From the NCBI GenBank assembly GCA_033557465.1, contig CM066031.1, positions 1,072,121,640 to 1,072,185,639 on the forward strand: a stretch of 64,000 bases of DNA. Reading direction: 5' to 3'. Numbering within the stretch: position 1 is the stretch's first letter; each line of letters begins with the position of its first letter. Source of the stretch: Ichthyophis bannanicus. Its lineage: Eukaryota > Chordata > Amphibia > Gymnophiona > Ichthyophiidae. Position numbers and translations under genes: made by a program. Positions 1-10,007 of the stretch are shown here, one piece after another. The notes under the pieces are model-generated. The model worked only from the letters and a program-made list of their open reading frames with translations, made no database searches and was not told where the DNA came from.

Positions 1-2
1 TG

Positions 3-537
3 TTGGGGGCAGTTGTACCAGTTCCTTTAGACCAGTATGGTTGTGGTCTATACTCCATTTATTTTGTAGTGCCCAAAAAGGAAGGTTCCTTTCGACCGAT
101 CCTCGATCTAAAACGGCTCAGTCGTTGTCTCGGGGTTCCGCACTTTCGCATGGAAACTCTGATGTCCGTGATTGTGGCCGTCTGGTAGGGAGAGTTTCTG
201 ACATCCCTAGATCTCACAGAGGCATAATTGCATAGTCCCGTACGCAGGTCACATCAGCAGTTTCTGAGGTTTGCTGTGCGAAGGGGGCATTTTCAGTTTC
301 AAGCTTTTCCATTTGGCCTGGCAACGGCTCCACAGACCTTAACCAAAGTGATTGTCATGGTAGCAGCAGCGCTTTGCAAGGAAGGGATCTTGGTCCATCC
401 GTACCTCGACGACTGGCTGATTCGGGCAAAGTCCGAGACAGAGAGTCTGAAGGCAATGGCCAGAGTGGTCGGACTCCTGAAGGAGCGGGACTGGGTTATC
501 AATCTGACAAAGAGCTGTTGTGGTTTTTGTGGGCATC
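3..537 (+). pseudogene. DIRS reverse transcriptase, partial and frameshifted
   Basis: Segments in two frames give the DIRS RT signature: VVPKKEGSFRPILDLKRLSR (about 57-124), PHFRMETL, then RFAVRRGHFQFQAFPFGLATAP and VHPYLDDWLIRAKS (about 265-430). YLDD is the catalytic aspartate box in the usual DIRS form. The frame is lost near 186, where a stop follows SVIVAVW, and resumes near 228. After SCCGFCGHP at about 537 the match ends abruptly. The protein would copy the element's RNA into DNA. It is truncated at the window edge and disrupted, so not functional. Confidence 0.85.
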
Positions 538-880
538 CCCTAAGATTATTTTGGAATTTTTCTATTTTTGTTATTGTGGCTGCTTGTGTTCACCCCAACA
601 TATATACAGGACCCACCTTAAACAAATTGCTCATGCCACCATAAGAGCATGGAAACTTTTTATTTATTTTGCCAGGTCTGTAACATCACAAGCTTCACTT
701 TTTAAATGATAAGGTACAAATTTCAATATCAATACATAGCATCAATACGTCTATTACAAGCAAAGCACCTGACTTAAGTGTAAAGGGTCCTGACACAGAG
801 ACAGCATCACTCCAGTTGAGATCAGTTAATGTCTGTCTGCCCATCAGAGTTTCTCTACTATATTAAATTCATTTTTAGGC
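538..880. other. unassigned insert or replacement inside DIRS copy 1
   Basis: About 340 bp of AT-rich sequence sits between the RT and RNase H segments of the DIRS copy. DIRS coding similarity stops at about 537 and returns at about 885 with LVPWARTHMRLLQLAL. I see no open frame, terminal repeat or known repeat motif in it. It either replaced the RT/RNase H linker or is badly decayed. Confidence 0.4.
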
Positions 881-884
881 TATG

Positions 885-1448
885 ATTGAGTTGGTGCCGT
901 GGGCCAGGACTCATATGCGGCTGCTTCAGCTGGCTCTGCTCTGTCGATGGTCCCATCAGCGTCAGCCCTTGTCTGTATTGCTCCCCTGCCCTGCAGTGGC
1001 CAAGGGGACCTTGCAGTGGTAGCTTCACCTGGGAAATCTGGAGCGCAGAATGCCTCTCGAGCCTCTGCAGTGGCTGCAGCTGACGACGGATGCCTGTCTG
1101 ACGGGTTTGGGGGCTCACTGTGAGGGCCATATCGCCCAGGGTCTCTGGAATATGGTGGAAGTCCAGTGGTCCATCAACAGATTGGAGATGCGGGCGGTGG
1201 CTTTGGCTCTCAAGGCGTTCCAGCATTGGGTCCACCAGAGAGCGGTCCGGGTGCTGTCCAACGATGTCACCACAGTGGCCTACATCAACTGTCAAGGCAG
1301 GATGAGCAATCCTCTGGAGGAGGAAACGGAGAGCCTGTTGCAGTGGGCCGAAGCTCATCTAATAGCCTTGTCGATGCAACATGTAGCTGGGGTAGAGAAC
1401 GTCACAGCGGATTACCTGAGCAGGTACAAAGTAGAACACAGCGAGTAG
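885..1448 (+). pseudogene. DIRS RNase H domain, frameshifted
   Basis: The first part (885-1050) reads LVPWARTHMRLLQLALL and continues in a shifted frame. From 1050 a 132-codon open stretch carries the RNase H fold: LQLTTDACLTGLGAHC with the first catalytic Asp, INRLEMRAVALAL with the Glu, VRVLSNDVTTVAYIN, and ENVTADYLSRY with the last Asp. The third acidic position is usually SDN in this family and reads SND here, so it may be scrambled. The domain degrades RNA in the RNA:DNA hybrid during reverse transcription. It ends at a TAG near 1446, before the recombinase region. Confidence 0.85.
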
Positions 1449-1560
1449 GTACTATGTCAGGAACTGTACGAACAGGTGGTAGGCTGTTGGGGGGTCCCGG
1501 TCATGGACCTCATGGCATGATGGGAGTCAGCCAAGGAAAGCCGGTTCTTCAGCCGGAGAA

Positions 1561-2900
1561 AGGAAAGGATGTCGGAGAGCCTGGATGCTCTGGTTCAGAG
1601 ATGGCCCACGGAGGGGCTCCTGTATGTTTTTCCGCCTTGGGCTCTCATAAGAAGGGTTCTACAGTGGGTGGAGGCCCACCGAGGGTTCGTGATTCTCATA
1701 GCGCCAGACTGGCCACATAGGCCATGGTATGCCAATCTTGTGAGACTACTGGCCGATCGGCTGTGGCACCTTCCGTACAGAGACGATCTCCTGGCTCAGG
1801 GAACCGTGCGGATGCCTCAGGTGGATCGGTTCTCACTTATGGCCTGGCTGTTGAAAGGGCAAGGCACCGTAAGCAGGGATATTCGGGAGCAGTGATTACG
1901 ACCTTGTTTAATGCTCGCAAGTGCTCCACCTACCTTTCTTATGCGAGGATCTGGCGAATATTTGAAGGCTGGTGTGCAGTCCAGGGGAAGAGACCCCTCG
2001 CGGTCTCAGTGACGGAGGTGTTAGGCTCTTCTCGAAACCTGCCTGTAAAAACTCTTTCGGCCAGTTCCTTGCGTGTTCAGTTGGCAGCCATTTCCTTCTA
2101 CAGGGGCAAGGTTCACGGAAAGGTCTTAGGAGAACATACGGGCATAGGTAGGTTCCTGAGGGTGGTGCGGCGCCTGCGGTCTCAGCAGAGGTCGGCGGTC
2201 CCTCCATGGAATCTTAATTTGGTGCTGAATGCTTTGGCTGGGGAACCTTACGAGCCAATGGGGAAGGCTTCTTTGAAGGACTTAACTCTCAAGGCAGTTT
2301 TTCTGGTGGCTATATGTTCCGCTAGGCGTATTTTGGAGCTTCAGGCTCTGTCGTGCCATCCACCTTTTATTTCTTTCTTTAAAGAGAAGGTGGTCTTGCG
2401 AATGGTTCTTTCTTTTTTGATTAAGGTGATTTCACCCTTTCATGTGAATCAGTCAGTTTCTCTTCCTTCCATTCCAAAAGAGAGGTTGAAAGTGGATGAT
2501 GCACGTTTGCACTGTCTGGATGTGCTCAGGGTGCTGAAGTGCTACCTGAGTCGCACTGATGAGTTTCGGAAGTCAAAACGTTTTTTTGTCTTGTTCGGTG
2601 GACTGTGTAAAGGTGAAGCGGCGGCCAAGGTGTGCATCTCTAGGTGGATCAGGGAAGCCATTGCATCGGTTTTAATCCTGAAGGGAAAGCGGGTCCCGGA
2701 AGGGTTCCAAGCACATTCGACCTGAGCCCAGGCAGCCTCGTGGGCGGAGTATAGTTTGGTTCCACCGCTGGACATTTGTAGAGTGGCTACTTGGTCGTCT
2801 TTATATACTTTTGCTAAGCATTACCAGTTGGATGTTCAGGCACCATCAGATGCTGGGTTTGGGAGAGCGGTGCTTCGGTCTGATCTTGCAGAACCCACCC
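1561..2900 (+). pseudogene. DIRS linker plus tyrosine recombinase, catalytic Arg replaced by a stop
   Basis: Downstream of RNase H, SLDALVQRWPTEGLLYVFPP and APDWPHRPWYANLVRLLADR (1575-1780) are the conserved DIRS linker. From about 1880 the recombinase starts (TLFNARKCSTYLSYARIWRI). Box I is in CSARRILELQALS near 2320. Box II reads H-S-T-stop near 2712-2725: the catalytic HxxR arginine is a TGA, most simply a CGA to TGA change at a CpG. Translation continues in frame as AQAASWAEYSLVPPLDICRV and reaches the nucleophile in FAKHYQLD (near 2820). Apart from that stop the last 900 bases are largely open, so this is one of the better preserved parts of the copy. Confidence 0.88.
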
Positions 2901-2930
2901 AGGCTTGAACTGCTCTGTTACATCCCAGAG

Positions 2931-3503
2931 GAAAGGGAATAGACTGGAGGGACGCTAAAGAAAGAGTAATTAGGCTTTACCTGCTAATTAGTGTTCCTGA
3001 AGGAACTCCAGTCCAGTCCCTGATCCCGCCCGGTTTTTCAGTTTCAGGATACAGGTTGCCAGCCCGAAGCTTAGTTGAGGAAGCGAAGAATATGTCCGGA
3101 GGCTCCTCGCTGAGGGTTTTTGGTGACGAGGCAGAGTGGACTGGTAGGGTGTCCTACTGTTTGATTAGGTAGGGATAGGTGCGGTATCAGGTAAGCCTCC
3201 TCTTCCAGTGGGTGGGAAATTCCTTCCGGGGGAGGCGGGAGGGGATATGTTAGAGTTTTGAAAGTTAATTTTTTAAAGTTAGTGTTTGTTACTTTGATTG
3301 TCTCTCTGTTAAGTCTGCTTTTTCAATAGAATACTGGATCTGGTGGGTGGTGCCAGTGGTATTTATACCAGAGAGTCATCAAATTAATGATGAACTCAGT
3401 CTCCAAGCTGCTGGAAGGGGAGCACAACCCAGAGGAAAGGGACTGGACTGGAGTTCCTTCAGGAACACTAATTAGCAGGTAAGGCCTAATTGCTCTTTTT
3501 TTA
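2931..3503. repeat. inverted repeat at the DIRS 3' end
   Basis: The stretch at about 2966-3023, containing GCTAATTAGTGTTCCTGAAG and ACTCCAGTCCAGTCCCT, recurs as its reverse complement at about 3431-3500. Around 410 bp lie between the arms. A further partial copy (GGGAATAGACTGGAG) at 2936-2950 pairs with the left arm itself. DIRS elements carry inverted terminal repeats and an internal complementary region used to circularise the cDNA; these arms are probably those parts. Confidence 0.75.
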
Positions 3504-3585
3504 TTTCGAATTTATTAACTGGAATATATCAGCTCTGGGAAATGTTTAGTAGCAGAGGAAATTAATTTATAGTTGTATTTCTCCA

Positions 3586-5181
3586 GTGTTGTTGTTCTCT
3601 AAGGTCTTTGCTTCTTCACGAAAAACTACCTGCCTTTCGGATCCTATCCCTTCCCGCTGGCTTTTGGAACCATCTCTTGCATTATCCTCCATCATTCTCT
3701 CTATTTTCAATTACAGTCTAGCTTCTGGTATTTTTCCCTCTCTTTGGAAACATGCTTTGGTTTGCCCTATCCTGAAGAACAATTCCCTAGATCCCTCCTC
3801 TCCCTCTAATTGGCGCCCCATCTCAAACCTTCCCTTTCTCTCTAAACTTCTAGAGAAATTGGTTTTCCTCCAGCTCTCAGCACATCTTGAGGCCTCCTTT
3901 ACTCTTCACCCCCGGCAATCTGGTTTTTGTCCTGGTCATAGCACTGAATCTGTCCTTCTTTCACTTCTCAATGAGGTGCATGCTGCCCATGACCATGGCT
4001 CTCTCTCTCTTGCTGTCTCACTAGATCTTTCCACTGCTTTTGACCTTGTTGATCATCTCACCCTTCTGTTTCGACTTCAGGATGCCGGCCTTTCTGGTCT
4101 GGTTCTTCAGTGGTTCCGTTCTTTCCTGTCTTGCCGCTCTTTCTCTGTGTTATCTGGTACTGCTTCCTCCCCCTCCACCCCTCTCTCGTGTGGGGTTCCC
4201 CAAGGTTCTGTCCTCTCCCCTGTTCTCTTTAACGTCTTTTTGGCCCCCCTCACTCTCCTGGTTCAACAATATGGTGTTTCCGCTCACTATTATGCTGATG
4301 ACATCTTTCTCCTATACCATACCGATTCCTCTGCGCCAGACATTACTCCTCTGAATGATTGTCTCTCCGCCGTTGCCTCTTGGATTTCCTCCAACTTCCT
4401 TCACCTTAACCTCAAAAAAACTGCAGTGATCTGGTTCACCTTTGGGCACTCCCCTCCCCCTCTTGTACCGGTACTTTCTTCATCACCTATCCCCTTAGTC
4501 TCTTCCCTTAGGTATTTAGGTGTTACTCTTGATTCTGACCTTACTTTCAAAGGTCATATTTCATCCATTGTTCAACGTTCTTTTTTTGCATTAAAACAAC
4601 TCTGTGCTGTCCGTCCTTTTCTTTCTTCTTCCTCTATGGCTACTCTACTCTGCTCACTAGTTCTCTCGCGCCTGGATTACTGTAATGTCTGCTTAGCTGG
4701 TCTTCCTCAGTCTCAGCTTTCCCGCATCCAACGCATCCAGAATACAGCTGTTCGCATCCTCTCCCATGCATCCCACTTTGATCATGTTACCCCCCTTCTC
4801 ATCCACCACCATTGGCTTCCTGTCTCATATCGCATACAATTTAAAATTCTTATCTTTGTGCACAGAACTATCCACACTGGTGTTCCACTATACCTTGCAG
4901 ATCAGATAAATCTTCATACTCCTCACCGTTCTCTCCGCTCTATACACTTCAACCGCATGTTCCTCCCTTCCCCGTCCCAGGCCCATCTAGAATCCACACG
5001 ATCCTCCGCTTTTTATTTCCTCGGGCCTCGCCTCTGGAACTCGCTCCCCCCTGCCCTCCGATTAGATCCCTCTTTCAAATTCTTCAAAACCCAATTAAAA
5101 GCACACCTTTTCTGTATGGCATTCAATCTCCCTCTCCCCTCCTCTCCCCCTGCTTCTCTCCTTCCTCAAAGAACAACATAA
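3586..5181 (+). pseudogene. L2 LINE reverse transcriptase, 531 open codons, 5' truncated
   Basis: An uninterrupted frame with the RT blocks in order: NWRPISNLPFLSKLLEKLV, LDLSTAFDLVDH (Asp box A), SCGVPQGSVLSPVLFNVF, HYYADDIFLLYH (catalytic YADD), NLKKTAVIW, SLRYLGVTLDS, and a C-terminal part with LDYCN, IQNTAVRIL, HHHWLPV and FLGPRLWNSLPPALR typical of L2/CR1-group ORF2. No endonuclease precedes it, so the element was 5'-truncated on insertion. The first Met is a chance codon, not a true start. No stop interrupts the RT, so this is a young or lucky copy; it cannot mobilise itself without an endonuclease. Confidence 0.9.
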
Positions 5182-5375
5182 TTAATCTTTTTTTTGTGTG
5201 TTTTCTCAGCTGTTCTGTTTTCCTCTTTTCTGATCTCTGTCATTTTCTCCTCCTTTGCAACTTTTAAATTGGCGTTCTCTTTCTTTTTCTGCAGCATTTT
5301 ATGATTTTATGATTGTAAACCGCTCTGACACTCTATGATGGGCGGTATATAAAGTTTTAAATAAACATAAACATA
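3586..5375 (+). mobile_element. L2-clade LINE, C/T-rich subfamily ('L2-CT'), 5' truncated
   Basis: The element starts inside the RT domain, lacks the endonuclease, and ends near 5375 in an L2-type 3' tail: AAACCGCTCTGA, GCGGTATATAAAG, then short ATAAAC repeats. The open RT frame and clear tail suggest a fairly recent insertion. It abuts the end of DIRS copy 1. Confidence 0.85.
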
Positions 5376-6002
5376 AACATTCCAAGTTTGGCTTTAAGGT
5401 TCCAAGTTTAATTATTGTCTTCCTATTTCTATATTGTGATCCCTTGTTCTTTGTTTGCTGATGGTCTATGTTCTGTATGTGTAATTGAACTGAGGTATTC
5501 TGTTCATGTAGTTTCTATTTGACAGTGCCATTGTTCTCTTTCCCCAGTAGGAGATGTATTGGTATTCTCTGAGATGTATTGGTTTAATATTTGCAGTGTT
5601 GCCTTTTGATATGTGGGGTTTGGTGCTTTGTGAGTCCTGGTAGTGGTGGTATGATACGGTGGGTTTGCTATGGGATCTAAATGGGCAGTGTTTGTAGTAC
5701 TTCCTAATCTGCCTGGCAGTTGGCACTGGAGTATAGTAATGTAGAAATCTGGTAGTCTTTCTTTATTCAGACACTCATTAAGATGCATGTTAACATTATG
5801 CAAATGTTTATGCAAATGAGGCCCCACAATGAGTCTCTGCACATGGCACCGTACCCCCCTTTGGCTCCCTCTGCTAGTATATGTATACTAAGTATGAGGG
5901 ACTTTTTTGAAATAAGAAGCGAGTTGGTATATTCCATTTCTTATCGCATCCCTTACTGACTGTGCCATAATGAAGTTGTTTTTTAATTTGGGGCCAGGAT
6001 AT
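5376..6002. other. unassigned spacer
   Basis: AT-rich sequence between the L2 tail and a CR1 fragment. Two short overlapping reverse-strand frames (5466-5842) show no recognisable motif and look fortuitous. No terminal repeats or tRNA-like boxes were seen. Confidence 0.5.
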
Positions 6003-7195
6003 GCATAGAACACAAGAACAAAAGAACTGCCGTACTGGGTTAGATCAAAGGTCCATCAAGCCCATTGTCCTATTTCCAACAGTGGTCAATCCAGGTCATA
6101 ATTACCTGTCAGCTTCCCAAAAGGTAGACAGATTCCATGTTACTTATTCTCAGGGATAAGCAGTGGTTTTCTCTTGGACTACCTTAATAACAGTCTATGG
6201 ACCTTTCCTCTAGGAATTTATCCAAACCTTTTTTAAACCTGCTTTTACCATATCCGCTGGCAATGAGTTCCAAAGAAGTTCCATTGAGAGGAAAAATATT
6301 TTCTCCTATCTGTTTAAAATGTACTACTTTGTTTACTCTTTCAAAAAATACAAATACTAGGGGATATGCAATGAAGCTACGATCGATTAACATTTACCCA
6401 TATCTTGTATGTTGGCTACCTCCTGTAGGTTAGCTGTGCAGCGCTGCATGCGTGGCGCTATATAAGTGCTGAATAGTAGTAGCAGTAATTTTACAGATCA
6501 CTATCATAATCTCCCCTCAGTTGTCTCTTCTCCAGGCTGAAGATACCTAATCTCTTTAGCCTTTCCTCATAGGAGAGTCATTCCATCCCCTTTATCATTT
6601 GGTCATCCTTAACTCTATATTTTCTAATGCCACCATATCATTTTAGAGATGCGGAGACCAGAATTGCAGATAATAATCAAGGTGCAGACGCATTATGGAG
6701 TGATACAGAGACACTATGATATCCTTTATTTTATTTTATTTTCCTTTCCTAATGATTCCTAAGATTTTGTTGGCTGCTGCCACACACTGAACAGAAGATC
6801 TCAATGTATTGTTTACGATCACACCCAGATCCTTTCTGTGGGGGGTGACTCCTAATGTGGAATTTAGCATTGTGTATCTATAGTTTGGGTTCTTCCTCCC
6901 TACAAGCATCACTTTGCACTTGTCCTCATTACGTTTCATCTGCCATTTGAATGCTCAGTCTCACAAGGTGGCCCTGCCATTTTTCACAATCTACATCTGA
7001 TTTAAGAACTTTGAATAATTTGGTTGTCATCTGCAAATTTAATGACCTCTTGCTACCAATTCCAGATCATTTACAGATAAGTTAAAAAGCAGTGGTCCCA
7101 GCACAGATCCTGGTGGTACTCCACTATTCACCTTCCTCCATTGAGAAAATTGACCATTTATCCCTACTCTGTTTTTTCTTTCTCAACCAGTTTTC
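6003..7195 (-). mobile_element. CR1-clade LINE 3' fragment, old, with a small insert
   Basis: Read on the reverse strand this gives the CR1 RT C-terminus (KCKVMLVGRKNPNY, STLGVTPHRKDLGVIV at 6939-6736, then KGLDKFLEERSI near 6200) and the CR1 3' UTR with the short AACATAAG-like repeat at 6003-6030. It is clearly more diverged than the CR1 copies at 20821 and 59253. About 6375-6490 is foreign to CR1 and contains GGCGCTATATAAGTGC followed by AGTAGTAG, resembling a SINE 3' end; this insertion is inferred from loss of CR1 similarity on both sides. Confidence 0.8.
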
Positions 7196-7299
7196 ACTCC
7201 ACAATAGGAGGGCGTAGCATCCTATGCCATTACTTTTTCATTTCCTCTGGAGTCTCTGATGTGAGACTGTATACAATGGGAATACAGCCCCATGGAGTA

Positions 7300-7865
7300 T
7301 TAGCTGGACAGACACATCTCACCTCTTCCCACTACTTTGAAAAGTGTCAGATGGCATGTAGTCTAACTGAGAACTGCAGGGCCTGCTGTGGGCATATCAT
7401 AATGTTTGGGAATGGGACATCTGGAAAATTAAATGGTCATAGAAAGTACAGTAGACCTGCTGTGAGGCGGAGTTGCCTTTACCTACTGTTTCTCTCATGT
7501 CTCCTACCCTGTACCATGTCAAGTCGCTTTGCTTCTCTGTGGAGATAACACTATACACCTGTTTTTTCACAGTTGCCCTGGAAACTGCAAATCTTTATAC
7601 TTTCCTTTTAAAAACATCTCTCTTTAGCTTGGATGGTGGACTCGAAGAGTCTGTTACCATACCCTGGGAATGCCCTGCCTCTGTGCACTTGACAGTATTG
7701 CTCTTGCCTTCCCTTCATTCCTTCTTTCTATGACTATTTAATTTTCCAGGTGTACCTTTCCCAAACATTATAGTATGCCCACAGAGTAGGCCCTGCAGTA
7801 CCCGATTAGGCTACATGCCATCTGACTCTCATCAAAGGAGCGGGAAGAGGGGGATGGGTTTCTGC
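7300..7865. repeat. inverted repeat (arms about 7305-7445 and 7735-7860)
   Basis: The left arm contains AGATGGCATGTAGTCTAACT and GGGCCTGCTGTGGGCATATC. The right arm contains the diverged reverse complement, for example ATAGTATGCCCACAG and GGCTACATGCCATCTGA. About 290 bp separate the arms. The right arm is also the first unit of the tandem repeat that follows. Arm similarity was judged by eye. Confidence 0.7.
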
Positions 7866-8540
7866 AGTTAATACTTCAGCAGGGCTGGATTCTCAGCAAT
7901 TGGAACCAGGAATTGTCTTTCTTCTAGGTTTTATTTAAGTTTTTATTTATGTATTATCTTTATTATTCATGGGATGGAATAGGTACAATAAGGTACATTT
8001 CCACTGCCACAGATGCGCTCCCTCAGATACAATGGCTAGGATCCTACATCCTGCTTTGACTAGGCCCTGTACTGCCCAGTTAGGCTACCTGCCAGCTGAC
8101 AGTCTGCAAATGAGCGGTGAGAGGAGGGATGCGTTTGCCCATCTAATGCTCCAATGGGACTGGATTTCCAGCTCTTTGAATCAGAGGCTGCCTGTCTTCT
8201 AGGTTTTATTTTATACTTGATTTATTTGTTACCTTTATTATTATATTAAAAAGGGATGGAATAGATACAGTTAGGTGCCTTCCTAGCTCTACAGCTGCGC
8301 TGCCTCAGATACCATGGCTGGGGTCCCATGCTAGGCATTGGCTAGGTCCTGCTATCTTGAAAGGACAGGGAGTAAGGGATGTGTATGCCATGCTAATGGG
8401 ACTGGACGCCTAAGGACTCCTCTTATAGCTTTTATTTTATTTCTTATTTATGTCTTTTACTTTTATTTTTCTATAAACATAGAACAGAATAGATAAGGTG
8501 TCCTGCCGTCCCACCTCCACAGTTGCCGTCACATAGGGCT
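7787..8540 (+). repeat. ~278-bp tandem repeat, about 2.7 units
   Basis: Units begin with TAGGCCCTG-like sequence at 7787, 8061 and 8343, giving spacings of 274 and 282. Each contains a GCTACNTGCC segment (first two units), a 'GGACTGGAT' segment, a TAGGTTTTATTT-type AT-rich stretch and a GATGGAATAG-type segment. Units are well diverged, so the array is old. No coding potential is seen. Confidence 0.75.
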
Positions 8541-8650
8541 GACTCAAACACTAGCAAACTAGGCAGTTGCCTAGAGCAGCAGCTTATGGTAGGGGGATAG
8601 CAGAAAACCGCAGTGTCATTCAAATCCTCCAGGACTCCCTCCAGCTCTGC

Positions 8651-8940
8651 CGCCATCCCGCATGCAGCTCTCCCAGGAGGAATCGAGCTGCCGGGACCGA
8701 AACTCCGCCCCTACATGTCGGGCTGAGCTGCCCAATTGGGGCAGCCAGCCAGGAATTAAAACAAAGCGCCATTCGCCGTCCCGCGTGAAGCTGTCCCAGG
8801 AGGGATCGAGCCGCCGTGACCGAAACTCTGCCCCTACACGTCAGGCTGAGCTGCCCAATCGGGGCAGCCAGCCGGGATTTAAAACAAAGCGCCATCGGGC
8901 GCGCCCGCACCTGGGGGGCCTCACCAGAGGGCCCTTTGGA
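8651..8940 (+). promoter_or_regulatory. tandem GC-rich 5' monomers of L2-A copy 1 (123-bp unit)
   Basis: Two units carry TCCCAGGAGG (8671) and TCCCAGGAGG (8794), 123 bp apart, each continuing with CGAAACTC, GCTGAGCTGCCCAAT and GGGGCAGCCAGCC. They precede a shared block GAGGGCCCTTTGG that is also found at the equivalent place in L2-A copy 2. Tandem 5' monomers act as promoters in some L1 families; a promoter role here is inference from position and GC content. Confidence 0.6.
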
Positions 8941-9329
8941 GTGGCCCTTAGGCGCGGCCACAGGAGCAGCCGCAACACAACCACAACCCCAATAAAGAAG
9001 GCCCAACAGTAGATCGACAGCATCAAACTCCAGGAGAGGACCCATCAGCAAAAAAAGAAAAAGCCTAAAGCTACAACATCTTACCCAAACGCAACATGGC
9101 TGCAACCATATACCTGCCGATATGCCTCCTCCTAACCCAACGCATCCCCCAGCACACAGCCACTCACCAACCACACACAAACACCCTATGGCTAACAACA
9201 ACCATGCCGACTTACACCCCTCCACAGCACACAACCTGGAGCACACTCAAGAAAGACAAGCACAACAAACAATCCAACCACAAACCCAACTCGCACACAA
9301 ACCTAAAAAGAGACGCCATAGCAGCAAAC

Positions 9330-9990
9330 ACTCCAAACACCACCACCATAGAGCTCATCAACACCAGATCAATGAGAAACAAAATAAACACACTCACAGA
9401 CCACATAGAGGATCAGCAACCTGATATCCTCTGCATCACCGAAACATGGCTCACCCCCACTGACAATGTACTCCTCAATCAATTAGTCCCCCCACATACA
9501 CAGCATTCAACAGCCCATGCACACACAGGAGTGGAGGAGGGGTTTTGATCATCGCAAAGAACACCCTAAAGCTTAAATCCCGAAGCTCCCCAAACTCAGA
9601 CCAATGCAACACAATCATTGTAGAAAACAAACAGATGGCCCTCTGCCTCATCTACAGAGCTCCCCATGTTCCGACAGATGAACTAGCCTCCACACTAGAG
9701 GTTGTCTGTGCAGTCAACACAAACCACAAGCCACTACTACTATTGGGAGATTTCAATCTCAGATCTACTACCAGCAAGGACAAAGAAACCTTCCTACAAG
9801 CTATGGACTCCTTATAATACACTCAACTGATCGACACACAGACATGGATCGTCACCAGACCTCATATTCGCCCCCAACTACCTACTCGACAGAGGTGGCA
9901 TCTCAACACCCACAGTTACTCCGGTACCTTGGTCAGACCACTACAGAATTAAAATAGAAATCATATCACAAGAGCAGAGACACAACAAGC
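9330..9990 (+). pseudogene. L2-A endonuclease domain, frameshifted
   Basis: APE-type endonuclease signatures are seen across two frames: INTRSMRNKINTL, DILCITETWLTPTDNVLLNQ (TETW with the catalytic Glu) up to 9530, then ALCLIYRAPHVPTDE and LLLLGDFNLRS (GDFN) in the frame from 9545. A SDH-like segment (PVPWSDHYR) is visible near 9925 after another stop near 9817. The enzyme would nick target DNA for target-primed reverse transcription. At least two frame breaks make it non-functional. Confidence 0.8.
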
Positions 9991-10007
9991 CACAAGACAC
10001 ACCATCC

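Larger units (their letters stand above)
1..3503 (+). mobile_element. DIRS-order retrotransposon, copy 1 (5' end outside the window)
   Basis: The order RT, RNase H, tyrosine recombinase followed by inverted-repeat sequence is diagnostic of DIRS elements, which integrate with a tyrosine recombinase instead of a DDE integrase or an endonuclease. All coding parts are present but shifted and stopped, so the copy is dead. The left part lies outside the window. The right limit is taken at the end of the second inverted arm (about 3503), just before an L2 LINE. Within it, 538-880 does not match the DIRS order and probably marks a replacement or deletion. Identity is read from motifs; the exact termini are inferred. 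Confidence 0.85.

Noticed and set aside
3340..3503. A terminator-like hairpin near the L2 start
   Set aside because: It is the second arm of the DIRS inverted repeat, not a transcription terminator.
8620..9246. 208-codon reverse-strand frame with Cys/Leu-rich sequence
   Set aside because: It is antisense to the GC-rich 5' monomers of a LINE; the repeated stretch inside it merely mirrors the tandem DNA units.
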